64,000 nt of DNA. Origin: Emcibacteraceae bacterium (GTDB taxonomy: Bacteria; Pseudomonadota; Alphaproteobacteria; Sphingomonadales; Emcibacteraceae). The stretch lies in NCBI GenBank assembly GCA_041396985.1, contig JAWKXO010000004.1:62001-126000 (forward strand). Reading direction: 5' to 3'. Shown here in pieces: positions 8,746-17,260 of this stretch. The translations under genes were made by a program, and so were the position numbers. The notes beneath the pieces are model-generated. The model was not told where the DNA came from. It made no database searches and was given only the letters and a program-made list of their open reading frames with translations. How positions within the stretch are numbered: position 1 is the stretch's first letter; each line of letters begins with the position of its first letter.

Positions 8746-9099
8746 ATGGACCAGATTACACATGTGACAGATACCCTGCACGGGCTTGGCATGTCACCCT
8801 TTGTTTCACAATTCTCACTTTTTATACTTTCTGTTTTTGTCGGATATTTTGTGGTCTGGAGCGTGACACCCGCACTTCATACGCCGCTTATGGCCGTAAC
8901 CAACGCTATTTCGTCGGTCATTATTGTCGGCGCCCTGATCGCAGCAGGACCGGCGGAAATGAATATAGCCAAAATCCTTGGCATTGTTGCCATTGCACTG
9001 GCGGCTGTGAATATCTTTGGTGGCTTTGCCGTCACCAAACGCATGCTGTCCATGTATAAGAAAAAAGCACCGGTTGAAAAAAAGAAAGGGGATAAATGA
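8746..9099 (+). CDS. pntAB: NAD(P) transhydrogenase subunit alpha part 2
   Basis: A 117-residue membrane subunit (domain II, N-terminal half). It has three to four hydrophobic helices, including FSLFILSVFVGYFVVWSV, and the conserved HTPLMAVTNAISSVIIVGAL stretch near residue 45. It ends in a lysine-rich cytoplasmic tail. It starts one base after the pntAA stop and its stop overlaps the pntB start, so translation is coupled. Together with PntB it forms the proton channel. Confidence 0.95.
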   Translation: MDQITHVTDTLHGLGMSPFVSQFSLFILSVFVGYFVVWSVTPALHTPLMAVTNAISSVIIVGALIAAGPAEMNIAKILGIVAIALAAVNIFGGFAVTKRMLSMYKKKAPVEKKKGDK

Positions 9100-10517
9100 T
9101 GTCAGAGCAAAATATTGTTGATATCACCGCTATCGCCTATCTGATTGCCGGTGTTTTATTTATCCTGGCACTTCGCGGACTGTCGTCCCCTGAAAGTTCA
9201 CGAAAAGGCAATTATTACGGTATGCTCGGCATGACCATTGCCATTGCAACCACACTCGCTAATCCTGAGATTGTGTCCTACACCTGGATTGTCGTTGCGC
9301 TTATCATCGGCGGCGGCATAGGGCTTTTGATCGCTTCGCGCATTGCCATGACGGCAATGCCGCAGCTGGTGGCGGCTTTCCACTCGCTGGTGGGCCTTGC
9401 TGCAGTGCTGGTGGCGGCGGCCGCCTTTCTGGTTCCTTCCCATTTCGGGGTGGTTGACGCAATGGGCCATATTCTGATGTCCAGTCGTATTGAAATGTCC
9501 CTTGGGGCCGCGATCGGCGCCATTACCTTTTCCGGCTCTGTTATTGCCTTTGCCAAACTGAATGGCAATATGTCCGGCGCTCCGATCATACTCCCTGCCC
9601 GGCATCTGATTAATGCGGCAATCGGGATCGCCATATTCGCGCTGATCGGCTTTTTCGCGGTTGATGAGGCTTCTGCCTCAAGCCAGGGTAATATTATGTG
9701 GCTGATTATCGGTCTTAGCTTCCTGATCGGCTTTCTGATTATTATCCCAATCGGTGGTGCCGATATGCCCGTTGTCGTCAGTATGCTGAACAGCTATTCC
9801 GGCTGGGCCGCGGCCGGTATTGGTTTTACATTGCAGAATAATGCACTGATTATCACCGGTTCCCTCGTCGGATCGTCCGGGGCAATCCTAAGCTATATAA
9901 TGTGTGCGGCTATGAACCGGTCCTTTATCAGCGTTATTCTTGGCGGCTTCGGCGGTGAAGATGCCTTGGCGGGCAGCGGTGAAATTGAAACCCGCCCCGT
10001 CAAACAGGGCGGTGCTGACGATGCGGCCTTTATTATGAAAAATGCAAGTTCCGTTATTATTGTACCAGGATACGGAATGGCCGTTGCCCAGGCGCAGCAT
10101 GCCTTACGTGAAATGGTTGATATTTTGAAAGAGGAAGGCGTAACGGTAAAATATGCCATTCACCCGGTGGCCGGACGGATGCCCGGGCATATGAATGTGC
10201 TGCTGGCGGAAGCAAACGTGCCATATGATGAAGTTTTTGAGCTGGAGGATATCAATAGCGAATTTTCAGCAACTGATGTCGCCTTTGTCATTGGCGCCAA
10301 CGACGTGACCAATCCGGCCGCCAAAACGGATAAATCAAGCCCGATTTACGGTATGCCCGTGCTTGATGTAGAACTGGCCAAAACCGTGCTTTTCGTGAAA
10401 CGCGGCATGGCCTCCGGCTATGCCGGGGTTCAGAATGAGCTATTCTTCCGGGATAACACAATGATGCTGTTTGCCGACGCCAAAAAAATGGTCGAGGATA
10501 TAATTAAAGCGTTATAA
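9099..10517 (+). CDS. pntB: NAD(P) transhydrogenase subunit beta
   Basis: Membrane domain II (about nine helices, residues ~1-270) followed by the NADP(H)-binding domain III (about residue 295 on: SSVIIVPGYGMAVAQAQHALREM, later VAFVIGANDVTNPAA). The complete enzyme makes NADPH from NADH at the expense of the proton gradient. Two adjacent ATG codons (9096, 9099) overlap the pntAB stop; the second is better spaced from AAGGGG. The 3' end overlaps the convergent yigZ-like gene by six bases, and no hairpin terminator is visible between them. Confidence 0.96.
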   Translation: MSEQNIVDITAIAYLIAGVLFILALRGLSSPESSRKGNYYGMLGMTIAIATTLANPEIVSYTWIVVALIIGGGIGLLIASRIAMTAMPQLVAAFHSLVGLAAVLVAAAAFLVPSHFGVVDAMGHILMSSRIEMSLGAAIGAITFSGSVIAFAKLNGNMSGAPIILPARHLINAAIGIAIFALIGFFAVDEASASSQGNIMWLIIGLSFLIGFLIIIPIGGADMPVVVSMLNSYSGWAAAGIGFTLQNNALIITGSLVGSSGAILSYIMCAAMNRSFISVILGGFGGEDALAGSGEIETRPVKQGGADDAAFIMKNASSVIIVPGYGMAVAQAQHALREMVDILKEEGVTVKYAIHPVAGRMPGHMNVLLAEANVPYDEVFELEDINSEFSATDVAFVIGANDVTNPAAKTDKSSPIYGMPVLDVELAKTVLFVKRGMASGYAGVQNELFFRDNTMMLFADAKKMVEDIIKAL

Positions 10518-11135
10518 GCCCTCCGGCAGATGAAAAATAACACGCCCGCTTGTCTTATCGGTGATTTCCGATATGGCAAGCGGTGCCTCCCGCCCATCCA
10601 TCCTGATTTCCCAATTGACCTGCTGATTAAACTCTTTCTTGAGATCAAGCACCCTATAGGATTTTAAAATCTGTTCAATCATGCCCTGAAAACTGTAATC
10701 GGATGTGCCGCTGATAACCACTTCCGGTATTTTTTCACCGCGCTCCAGCTCCTCAAGTGCGTGATTGACACAGCCCCCATAGGCGCGGACAAGCCCCCCT
10801 GTCCCCAGCTTAATACCACCAAAATAACGGGTCACAACGGCGGTGATTTCACCAATACCACTGCCCAGCAGAACATTGAGGATTGGTTTGCCCGCTGTTC
10901 CATTCGGCTCCCCGTCATCGGAAAAGCCAAGCACCTGACTATCATCCGGACGCCCCGCAACATAGGCCCAGCAGTTATGCACTGCATCAGCATATTTTTC
11001 TTTTATGTCGGCTATAAAATTCCGCGCCGCGTCCACATCCGGTGTATGTTGAATATGAACGATAAACCGGCTTTTTTTTATCACTTCCTGATAAAAAACT
11101 GTGTTTTTTGGAATATCATATGAAGAATTGGTCAT
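10512..11135 (-). CDS. YigZ/IMPACT family protein
   Basis: A 207-residue protein of the IMPACT (YigZ) family. The signature is complete: KKSRFIVHIQ, FIADIKEKYADAVHNCWAY near residue 50, SDDGEPNGTAGKPIL near 75, and VTRYFGGIKLGTGGLVRAYG near 100. The C-terminal DUF1949-like domain follows. Eukaryotic IMPACT modulates Gcn2; the bacterial function is not settled. The ATG at 11135 is preferred; a TTG at 11162 is also in frame and neither has a clear ribosome-binding site. Confidence 0.92.
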   Translation of the reverse strand: MTNSSYDIPKNTVFYQEVIKKSRFIVHIQHTPDVDAARNFIADIKEKYADAVHNCWAYVAGRPDDSQVLGFSDDGEPNGTAGKPILNVLLGSGIGEITAVVTRYFGGIKLGTGGLVRAYGGCVNHALEELERGEKIPEVVISGTSDYSFQGMIEQILKSYRVLDLKKEFNQQVNWEIRMDGREAPLAISEITDKTSGRVIFHLPEGL

Positions 11136-11249
11136 AAGGATTGAATAGCATATCTGAAACAATATTCAAAGAATTGACATTTCAACAATTAAATTTCTGG
11201 AGAATTTTAATATTTTACTTTAATTAAATATTATAACTCAATGATAATA

Positions 11250-11864
11250 TTAACTTATCAGACTAAAATTATTTCCTGATTTTTGTGAGTTTTCTGTCAG
11301 GCCATTGCCATTTTCATAAGCTTTTCGAACCGTTAAAGCGGACGTCTTACCAAAATTATTGACATCAAATGAAGGATTGATTTGATCAGCATTGCCTGTC
11401 TCTTCCCTTTTTTTATCGAGGAGTTCTGCCCTCGCCTTATTTCGGGCGGCAACAGCGGCTGCGGCAACCTTTCGGTCCTGTGCAGACGGCTTTGCCGGTG
11501 CCAGTGCTGCTGCAATAACCACATCCAGTTTGGCAACGGTCGCCTCGGGGTCCCCCTCTATCGGGGCGACATCAATGGACACTTCACCACCAACCGCGTA
11601 TCGCTTGCCATCAGGACCCACAGAATAGGAAAATGAAGCACTGCCTGCAAATTGTCCGCCGGCATTTTTGTGCGCCGCTTCATGGGCACGAACTTCCTGA
11701 TCCACTTTTTTAAGGCGTTCTACCTCCGCCTGTCCCTCTTCATTTAGTTCAGAACTTTTCCCAATATTAAATGGTGCAGAGTTTATTTCAGCAGCAGGCG
11801 GCTTTTCACCGCCCGCATTCGCAGATTGGAAAGATGGTAAGGGTGTCGATAATATCGATATCAT
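11250..11864 (-). CDS. SprA-related putative metalloprotease
   Basis: A 204-residue protein of the SprA-related / CJM1_0395 type. The core holds the HEAAH zinc-binding-like motif (EVRAHEAAHKNAGGQFAG near residue 60) followed by SFSYSVGPDGKRYAVGGEVSID, the usual partner segment. Then comes an Ala-rich helix (AALAPAKPSAQDRKVAAAA). Family members are predicted metalloproteases with no solid physiological role. The N-terminal ~45 residues and the Asn/Ser-rich C-terminal ~30 residues look unstructured. The gene stands alone on the minus strand. Confidence 0.85.
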   Translation of the reverse strand: MISILSTPLPSFQSANAGGEKPPAAEINSAPFNIGKSSELNEEGQAEVERLKKVDQEVRAHEAAHKNAGGQFAGSASFSYSVGPDGKRYAVGGEVSIDVAPIEGDPEATVAKLDVVIAAALAPAKPSAQDRKVAAAAVAARNKARAELLDKKREETGNADQINPSFDVNNFGKTSALTVRKAYENGNGLTENSQKSGNNFSLIS

Positions 11865-11929
11865 ATTTCTAGGATAAATCAGCTTTCTTAATCATATGTT
11901 AAGCTGACAATAAACAATTCTTCTCTTAA

Positions 11930-12466
11930 TTACCAGTCACGGCGCTGGTCATTCTGATCCGGCTGTGGTGGCATACGATTGTCATTGCTGCTTCTGCTTC
12001 TAAAATCGCGTCTTGGCGGGTTTTTATAACGCTCAAATATTGCCTTTCTTTCAGCAGCATCCAGATTACCTACCACTCTGACAATGACTTCATGAGTAGG
12101 ACTGACCATTTTCTGATAAATTCCATTATAGTCCTGCATCGCCTTTTGGAGCTTCTCTGCATCAAGCGGATCTTCCGCAATAATGGCCATAATTTCCGCC
12201 CGTTTGGCCACAATACTTTTATAAATCGGAATGAGCTCATCACGCTTACTGCGCATGGCAAGATAAATTTCATGTTTTCCACTGCGCGGGAGCGGTTCCA
12301 TCAGTTTTGAAATTGAATGGTCGAATGTAAGGCGTGTCATTCTGATCTCTCTGGCCTTATGCTGGGCATAAAGATAACCGATTACAAAAAAGTTAACCCC
12401 CAAAGACAGCAGCATCACTATGCTGACCCAGTTCATTTTCAAAGAAAAATTCTTCATTCTCATCAT
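11930..12466 (-). CDS. CpxP/CnrX-like periplasmic sensor (heavy-metal-sensor family)
   Basis: A 178-residue protein with one N-terminal transmembrane segment (WVSIVMLLSLGVNFFVIGYLY) and a helical periplasmic domain (RAEIMAIIAEDPLDAEKLQKA, ERKAIFERYKNPP). This is the layout of the periplasmic heavy-metal sensor / Spy-CpxP group. The C-terminus is Arg-, Pro- and Gln-rich. It is third in an operon with an ECF sigma factor and a short membrane protein, and its start overlaps the previous stop by four bases, so a role in signal sensing for that sigma factor is likely. No metal-binding cluster of His or Cys is visible, so the signal may not be a metal. Confidence 0.8.
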   Translation of the reverse strand: MMRMKNFSLKMNWVSIVMLLSLGVNFFVIGYLYAQHKAREIRMTRLTFDHSISKLMEPLPRSGKHEIYLAMRSKRDELIPIYKSIVAKRAEIMAIIAEDPLDAEKLQKAMQDYNGIYQKMVSPTHEVIVRVVGNLDAAERKAIFERYKNPPRRDFRSRSSNDNRMPPQPDQNDQRRDW

Positions 12467-12822
12467 TCCTCAACAAAGATTAATTCTTCAACATTCAGAA
12501 GCGCATCTTCACTATCATTCAGGCTGGTCCCTGCATCCGCCACAATCATGCTGCCCTGGTCAATTTCAGCAATTTCATCTTCTGCCAGAGCCGAACTACC
12601 GGCACCACCCATATAAATTCCCATTACAAGCGCTGCCGTCAAACCGGACAGGCGCGGCACAAGAAAAACAATCCAGTCACTAAGTTTCCAGGAAAATCCT
12701 GAGGTCTGATCAATTTCATGAGGGACTCTCATGATTTTATCAATCAATGCCCTGCTTGGTTCCGGGCTGTGGGTCTTTTGATAGTCATTAAGCAATTCAT
12801 TTAATTTAGCGTCATTCATCAT
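12463..12822 (-). CDS. Putative anti-sigma factor, single membrane span
   Basis: A 119-residue protein: a soluble N-terminal part (KLNELLNDYQKTHSPEPSRALIDKIM), a hydrophobic span near residues 48-75 (WIVFLVPRLSGLTAALVMGIYMGG) and an acidic outer tail. It lacks the zinc-finger HxxxCxxC motif of ZAS anti-sigma factors. The assignment rests on topology and position: its ATG overlaps the stop of the ECF sigma gene and its own stop overlaps the start of the CpxP-like gene. It would hold the sigma factor at the membrane until the periplasmic partner signals. Confidence 0.65.
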   Translation of the reverse strand: MMNDAKLNELLNDYQKTHSPEPSRALIDKIMRVPHEIDQTSGFSWKLSDWIVFLVPRLSGLTAALVMGIYMGGAGSSALAEDEIAEIDQGSMIVADAGTSLNDSEDALLNVEELIFVEE

Positions 12823-13394
12823 CCGATCTCCTTTAAGAGACTTGCTTTATCATCTTTCAATATATCGGCCAGATTTCTCCGGGCCCTTACCAAATATGAT
12901 TCAAGCGCATTTAAACTAACTTCCATAACATCCGATGCTTCCCTGTTTGAAAGCCCTTCAAAATAACAAAGTATAATTGCCATCTTCTGGCGCTGCGGCA
13001 ATGCATCAAGAGCTTCCTGAACCTGTTCGGAACGCTGGTTTACTTCAATTACATTTTCCGCACTCATATCATCCGACGCCACTGTTTCCAGCATTTCCAC
13101 ATTATCCTGTGGTTTTCTTTTGCGTCCGACATCGTAACATAAATTGGTTACCACCCGATAAAACCATGTTGTAAAACGGGTTTTTCTGGCCGGATCCCAA
13201 CGGCTGGCATGTTTCCATACCCTGATAAATGCTTCCTGCATCACTTCTTCCGCTTCTGAAACATTACCTAAAATTTTGGTCGCGTACCCCAGATTTTGGG
13301 ATAGATGTCTGTCAACCAGCATGCCATAGGCCGTTTGGTCACCGTCACCGATACGCAGCATCAAATCTTCGTCGGTTATCGCATCTGTCCCCAT
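12819..13394 (-). CDS. ECF RNA polymerase sigma factor
   Basis: A 191-residue sigma-70 family protein. Region 2 is clear (GMLVDRHLSQNLGYATKILG, then EEVMQEAFIRVWKHASRW and TTWFYRVVTNLCYDVGRK) and region 4 ends the protein (LPQRQKMAIILCYFEGLSNREASDVMEVSLNALESYLVRARRNL, given here as adjoining motifs LCYFEGLSNREA and ALESYLVRARRNL). There is no region 3, as expected for an ECF type. It leads an operon with its candidate anti-sigma factor and a periplasmic sensor, joined by four-base ATGA overlaps. ECF operons usually activate their own promoter, here expected within 13395-13616. Confidence 0.93.
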   Translation of the reverse strand: MGTDAITDEDLMLRIGDGDQTAYGMLVDRHLSQNLGYATKILGNVSEAEEVMQEAFIRVWKHASRWDPARKTRFTTWFYRVVTNLCYDVGRKRKPQDNVEMLETVASDDMSAENVIEVNQRSEQVQEALDALPQRQKMAIILCYFEGLSNREASDVMEVSLNALESYLVRARRNLADILKDDKASLLKEIG

Positions 13395-13616
13395 ATACGC
13401 ACCATAATTTCATTACCATTTAGCCATTATACGCTGTCAATTAAAAAACCCAGCGCAGCCTTATGAATAAACTATAAGCCTTTCGGCCCGGAAAAGCACA
13501 TATTTTCCTGAAAAACATCCAACATGAATAAAACTGAAACCAGGTCTTGATTAAAGAAAACAACTTCTATATAAGCGCACACGAATTTAACCTATTAACC
13601 AATTTCTGAATTTTTT

Positions 13617-14150
13617 ATGGAAATTTCCACAAAACCTGTCGCCTTTATAAGGTTTCTCGAAGATCAGAGAAATCTGGACTGCCATCTATTTAAATGGGAT
13701 ACGCACTTACCTTCGGAAGCAAAGGCACTGGAGGGATTTTATGCAATCTGGCGCTCAAAGTTTGATGGTCAAAATTTTCCTGCGTGGAAAGATTTCAAAT
13801 TTGAGGATTTCAAAGGCTGGCATAGCAATCTTCGTGTCATGACCCTTGGCAAAAATTTAAGTGATCCGAAGCATAATTTGATTATCGGCCAGACATTTTC
13901 CCAGTATTGGGGCAAAAGAACCATTTATGAACAGATACAGGATGGCAACCCGCCCTCAAAAGACACCATAAAAAAATATTATCGGTATCTGCAATATATC
14001 TATGATCATCACTATGGATTTAATATTGGTGCCATTCCAAAAAATGACGGGCGTCTGTCATCGGTTCTCTGGCTTGAATTACCCCTGGCCGATAACGGAC
14101 GGGATGTGACCCACATAATTTCGGCAATCTATACAGGGATAAGAGTATAA
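13617..14150 (+). CDS. PAS-like domain protein of unknown role
   Basis: A 177-residue soluble protein without signal peptide. Stretches such as EGFYAIWRSKFDGQNFPAWKDF, NLRVMTLGKN and HNLIIGQTFSQYWGKRTIYEQI resemble the alphaproteobacterial PAS_5-type single-domain proteins, in which a short PAS-like fold reads a small ligand. No output domain is attached. It is divergent from the ECF sigma operon, so a role in the same stress response is possible. The family call is tentative because no decisive motif exists. Confidence 0.6.
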   Translation: MEISTKPVAFIRFLEDQRNLDCHLFKWDTHLPSEAKALEGFYAIWRSKFDGQNFPAWKDFKFEDFKGWHSNLRVMTLGKNLSDPKHNLIIGQTFSQYWGKRTIYEQIQDGNPPSKDTIKKYYRYLQYIYDHHYGFNIGAIPKNDGRLSSVLWLELPLADNGRDVTHIISAIYTGIRV

Positions 14151-14178
14151 AAGTGGGGAATGTTATCTTTCCCCGCTT
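14151..14178. terminator. Bidirectional terminator-like hairpin between PAS-like gene and korB
   Basis: AAGTGGGGAA (14151-14160) pairs with TTCCCCGCTT (14169-14178). The minus-strand reading is followed by CTTTTA and lies about 20 bases beyond the korB stop. It also follows the plus-strand gene ending at 14150 directly. Confidence 0.7.
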
Positions 14179-14195
14179 ATTATAACTTTATATCT

Positions 14196-15218
14196 TTAAT
14201 CAACAGTCCAGGTACGCCCCTTACGGATCAGGGCATTGAAATCATCGTTACCATTCTTTTTCGCCTGCTCAATCTGCTTGTGAACGGCCTGATCATAACT
14301 TTCTTCCTGAACACAATAAATCACACCGCACACAACAGGAAATTCAGGTGATTTCAGCTCCACAAGCATCTGTGCCAAAACCTTGTTGGTTTCATCATGG
14401 ACGAGAATATCATCCTCGGTGATACCGTTTTCCCCGATGACGACGGTTTCAAGTGTAAATTTATCCCGGTTGAAAATAAGCCCTTTATTACGGTCTTGTC
14501 CGTAAATAAGCGGTTTTCCGTGCTCCGCATAAATCTGTGTATTGGCCGCTTCCTTTTTTAAGGTAAAGCCTTCAAATACCTTATCATTAAAGACAATACA
14601 GTTTTGGAATATTTCGACAAATGACGCACCGACATGGTCTTTTGCCCGTGCCAGGGTTAGTGGCAGTTCCTTAAGCCCCGTATCAATGCCACGGGCAACA
14701 AAACGGGCCCCGGCCCCAAGCGCAAATGCGCAGGGCGACAACGGCAGATCAACTGAGCCATAAGGCGTTGATGGTGATCTGGTGCCCAATTTTGATGTCG
14801 GTGAATACTGACCTTTTGTCAGACCATAAATCTCATTGTTAAAGAGCATAATCTGCATATTCACATTGCGGCGAAGCACATGAAGCATGTGATTGCCACC
14901 AATACTCAGTCCATCCCCGTCACCGGTAACCAGCCACACATCCAGATCGGGATTGGCAAGTTTAACACCAGTGGCCACCGCAGGCGCCCGGCCATGGATG
15001 GTATGGAAGCCATATGTTTCAACATAATAGGGAAAACGCGATGAACAGCCGATACCGGAAACAAAGACAGTATTTTCAGGCGTTGCCCCGATATTTGCCA
15101 AAGTCATCTGCACCGCTTTCAGGATCGCGTAATCACCGCAACCCGGACACCAGCGAACTTCCTGATCGGTTTCAAAATCCTTGAAAGTCAGTTTTTTTAC
15201 ATCTGTCTGCTCGTTCAT
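14196..15218 (-). CDS. korB: 2-oxoacid:ferredoxin oxidoreductase subunit beta (probably 2-oxoglutarate)
   Basis: The thiamine-diphosphate-binding beta subunit of a KorAB-type enzyme that oxidises 2-oxoglutarate (or a related 2-oxoacid) and CoA to acyl-CoA and CO2, reducing ferredoxin. Motifs: RWCPGCGDYAI near residue 25, GIGCSSRFPYY, HTIHGRAPAVATGVKLANP, and the ThDP-binding VTGDGDGLSIGGNHMLH near residue 105 with NNEIYGLTKGQ behind it. I chose the ATG at 15218, which overlaps the korA stop as ATGA; the frame is open to 15248. Substrate specificity is inferred. Confidence 0.93.
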   Translation of the reverse strand: MNEQTDVKKLTFKDFETDQEVRWCPGCGDYAILKAVQMTLANIGATPENTVFVSGIGCSSRFPYYVETYGFHTIHGRAPAVATGVKLANPDLDVWLVTGDGDGLSIGGNHMLHVLRRNVNMQIMLFNNEIYGLTKGQYSPTSKLGTRSPSTPYGSVDLPLSPCAFALGAGARFVARGIDTGLKELPLTLARAKDHVGASFVEIFQNCIVFNDKVFEGFTLKKEAANTQIYAEHGKPLIYGQDRNKGLIFNRDKFTLETVVIGENGITEDDILVHDETNKVLAQMLVELKSPEFPVVCGVIYCVQEESYDQAVHKQIEQAKKNGNDDFNALIRKGRTWTVD

Positions 15219-17077
15219 GATCTCTCTCCCGCCTGTACACGGATACATTCAAGTATTTCAGAAATTTTAAAGGGCTGCCCTGTTACCTTGGTCAGTGAAT
15301 AGGCATCCAGCAGATATTCAGCCCTAAGCAGGTGGTTCATCTGCCCGTTATTCATTTCCGCAATAATAACCTTGTCAAAACTTTTTAAGAGGCTTTCCAG
15401 ATTTCTAGGCAGCGGCCAGATATTGCCAATATGAACATGGGATACGTCAATTCCCTCTCCGCGTGCGCGTTTTACCGCCTGATGGATTGCGCCACGGGTC
15501 GAGCCCCAACCGACGACAGCCAGTTTTGATCCCTCTTCACCCAGCGATACAGACTGCTCGGCAATATCATTGGCGATATTAGTAATTTTTTCAGCGCGGA
15601 TGTTTGTCATTTTCTGGTGGTTGGCAGGGTCATAGGAAATATGACCGCTATCATATGATTTCTCAATGCCGCCAATTCGGTGCAGTGTTCCCGGCGTTCC
15701 CGGCTTTGCCCACGCCCGCGCCAGTGTCAGGGGATCCCTCTTAAACGGGTGGAACCCTTCCGGATTGGTGCAGAAATTGACCTGGAATTTTTCAAGTTTA
15801 TTAATATCCGGCAGTTTCCATGGCTCTGACGCATTGGCAATATAGCCGTCAGAAAGCACCATAACCGGTGTCATATATTTGGTTGCAAGTCTTACCGCTT
15901 CAATCCCTACATCGAAACAATCCTGCGGGTTAGATGTGGATAGCACCACAACAGGCGCGTCGCCGTTTCGTCCACACACCGCCTGATAAAGGTCTGACTG
16001 CTCGGTTTTTGTCGGCATCCCTGTTGATGGCCCGGCCCTTTGAATATCAATAATCACCACAGGAAGTTCAGTGCTGATGGCAAGGCCGATGGCTTCAGTT
16101 TTAAGGGCAATACCCGGACCAGAACTTGAGGTCACGCCAAGGCTTCCGGCAAAAGAGGCACCAATGGCCGAACAGATAGCGGCAATTTCATCTTCCGCCT
16201 GGAATGTGATAACACCGAATTCCTTGAAACTTGACAATGCATGAAGCAGGCTTGAAGCCGGTGTGATCGGATAAGAACCCAGCATAAGCGGTATTTCACC
16301 AAGTTTTGAACCGGCAAGCAGCCCCCATGCTAAAGCCTGGTTCCCATTGACTGTTCTGTATTCGCCCGGCTCTTCCTTATGTTTTCCAACATGGTATCGA
16401 TGCAGATTTGAGGATGCTTCAACCGTTTCGCCGTAAGCGTGACCCGCATTAAGGGCCGCAATATTGGCCTGTGCCACATCAGGCATTTTTTTAAATTTTT
16501 CTTCAAGCCAATCGGTAATCGGTTTACGCGGACGACCAAACATCCAAAGCACAAGACCCAGTGTCCACATATTTTTAGAGCGTACGGCATCCTTGTTGCC
16601 AAGCCCGAATTCCTTAACCGATTCAAGTGTCAGTTTTGTGATATCAAGTTTCTGGATCTGATAATCGCTTAAACTGTCATTTTCAAGTGGGTTATCAAAA
16701 TATCCCGCCTTATCAAGATTCCGTTTGTTAAAGGCCCCCTCATCAACAATGATAAGCCCGCCTTTACGCAGTCCCGGCAAGCTTACTTTTAACGCCGCAG
16801 GGTTCATCGCCACCAGCACATCCGGCTCATCCCCAGCCGTGGACACTTCCACCGAGCCGAAATTGATCTGGAACGCCGATACCCCAAACGTGGTACCGAC
16901 CGGTGCTCTGATCTCGGCCGGGAAGTCGGGAAAGGTTGATAAATCACTGCCTTCAAGGGCGGTTACGACGGAAAATTGAGTTCCTGTCAGCTGCATTCCG
17001 TCACCGGAATCTCCGGCAAAACGAACACAGACTGAATCAAGTTCGTCAAAATCCTGTGCGGGGTTTTGCACATTCAT
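15215..17077 (-). CDS. korA: 2-oxoacid:ferredoxin oxidoreductase subunit alpha (fused gamma-alpha)
   Basis: A 620-residue subunit in which the gamma domain (residues ~12-200, CVRFAGDSGDGMQLTGTQFSV at its start) is fused ahead of the alpha domain (from ~230, with GSYPITPASSLLHALS near 268, EDEIAAICSAIGASFAG and SSGPGIALKTEAIGLA near 317). This two-subunit arrangement is typical of the oxygen-tolerant KorAB group. No ferredoxin gene is adjacent. Coupled to korB by a four-base overlap; upstream of 17077 lies a 183-base AT-rich promoter region shared with the divergent MATE gene. Confidence 0.94.
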   Translation of the reverse strand: MNVQNPAQDFDELDSVCVRFAGDSGDGMQLTGTQFSVVTALEGSDLSTFPDFPAEIRAPVGTTFGVSAFQINFGSVEVSTAGDEPDVLVAMNPAALKVSLPGLRKGGLIIVDEGAFNKRNLDKAGYFDNPLENDSLSDYQIQKLDITKLTLESVKEFGLGNKDAVRSKNMWTLGLVLWMFGRPRKPITDWLEEKFKKMPDVAQANIAALNAGHAYGETVEASSNLHRYHVGKHKEEPGEYRTVNGNQALAWGLLAGSKLGEIPLMLGSYPITPASSLLHALSSFKEFGVITFQAEDEIAAICSAIGASFAGSLGVTSSSGPGIALKTEAIGLAISTELPVVIIDIQRAGPSTGMPTKTEQSDLYQAVCGRNGDAPVVVLSTSNPQDCFDVGIEAVRLATKYMTPVMVLSDGYIANASEPWKLPDINKLEKFQVNFCTNPEGFHPFKRDPLTLARAWAKPGTPGTLHRIGGIEKSYDSGHISYDPANHQKMTNIRAEKITNIANDIAEQSVSLGEEGSKLAVVGWGSTRGAIHQAVKRARGEGIDVSHVHIGNIWPLPRNLESLLKSFDKVIIAEMNNGQMNHLLRAEYLLDAYSLTKVTGQPFKISEILECIRVQAGERS

Positions 17078-17260
17078 TTTTTGGTCCTTACTCTTAAATC
17101 ACACATAGTATATAGCGTTATATTCACAGATACTATTTTTTATGTAATTTTTTTAACAATTAAAATATAGTCCCTTTAATGGAAAAATCATATCATTACA
17201 ACAACACAAAACCGAAAAATATAGATATTTTTTAATGCATAAATCAAAGTTCGGCCCTTT

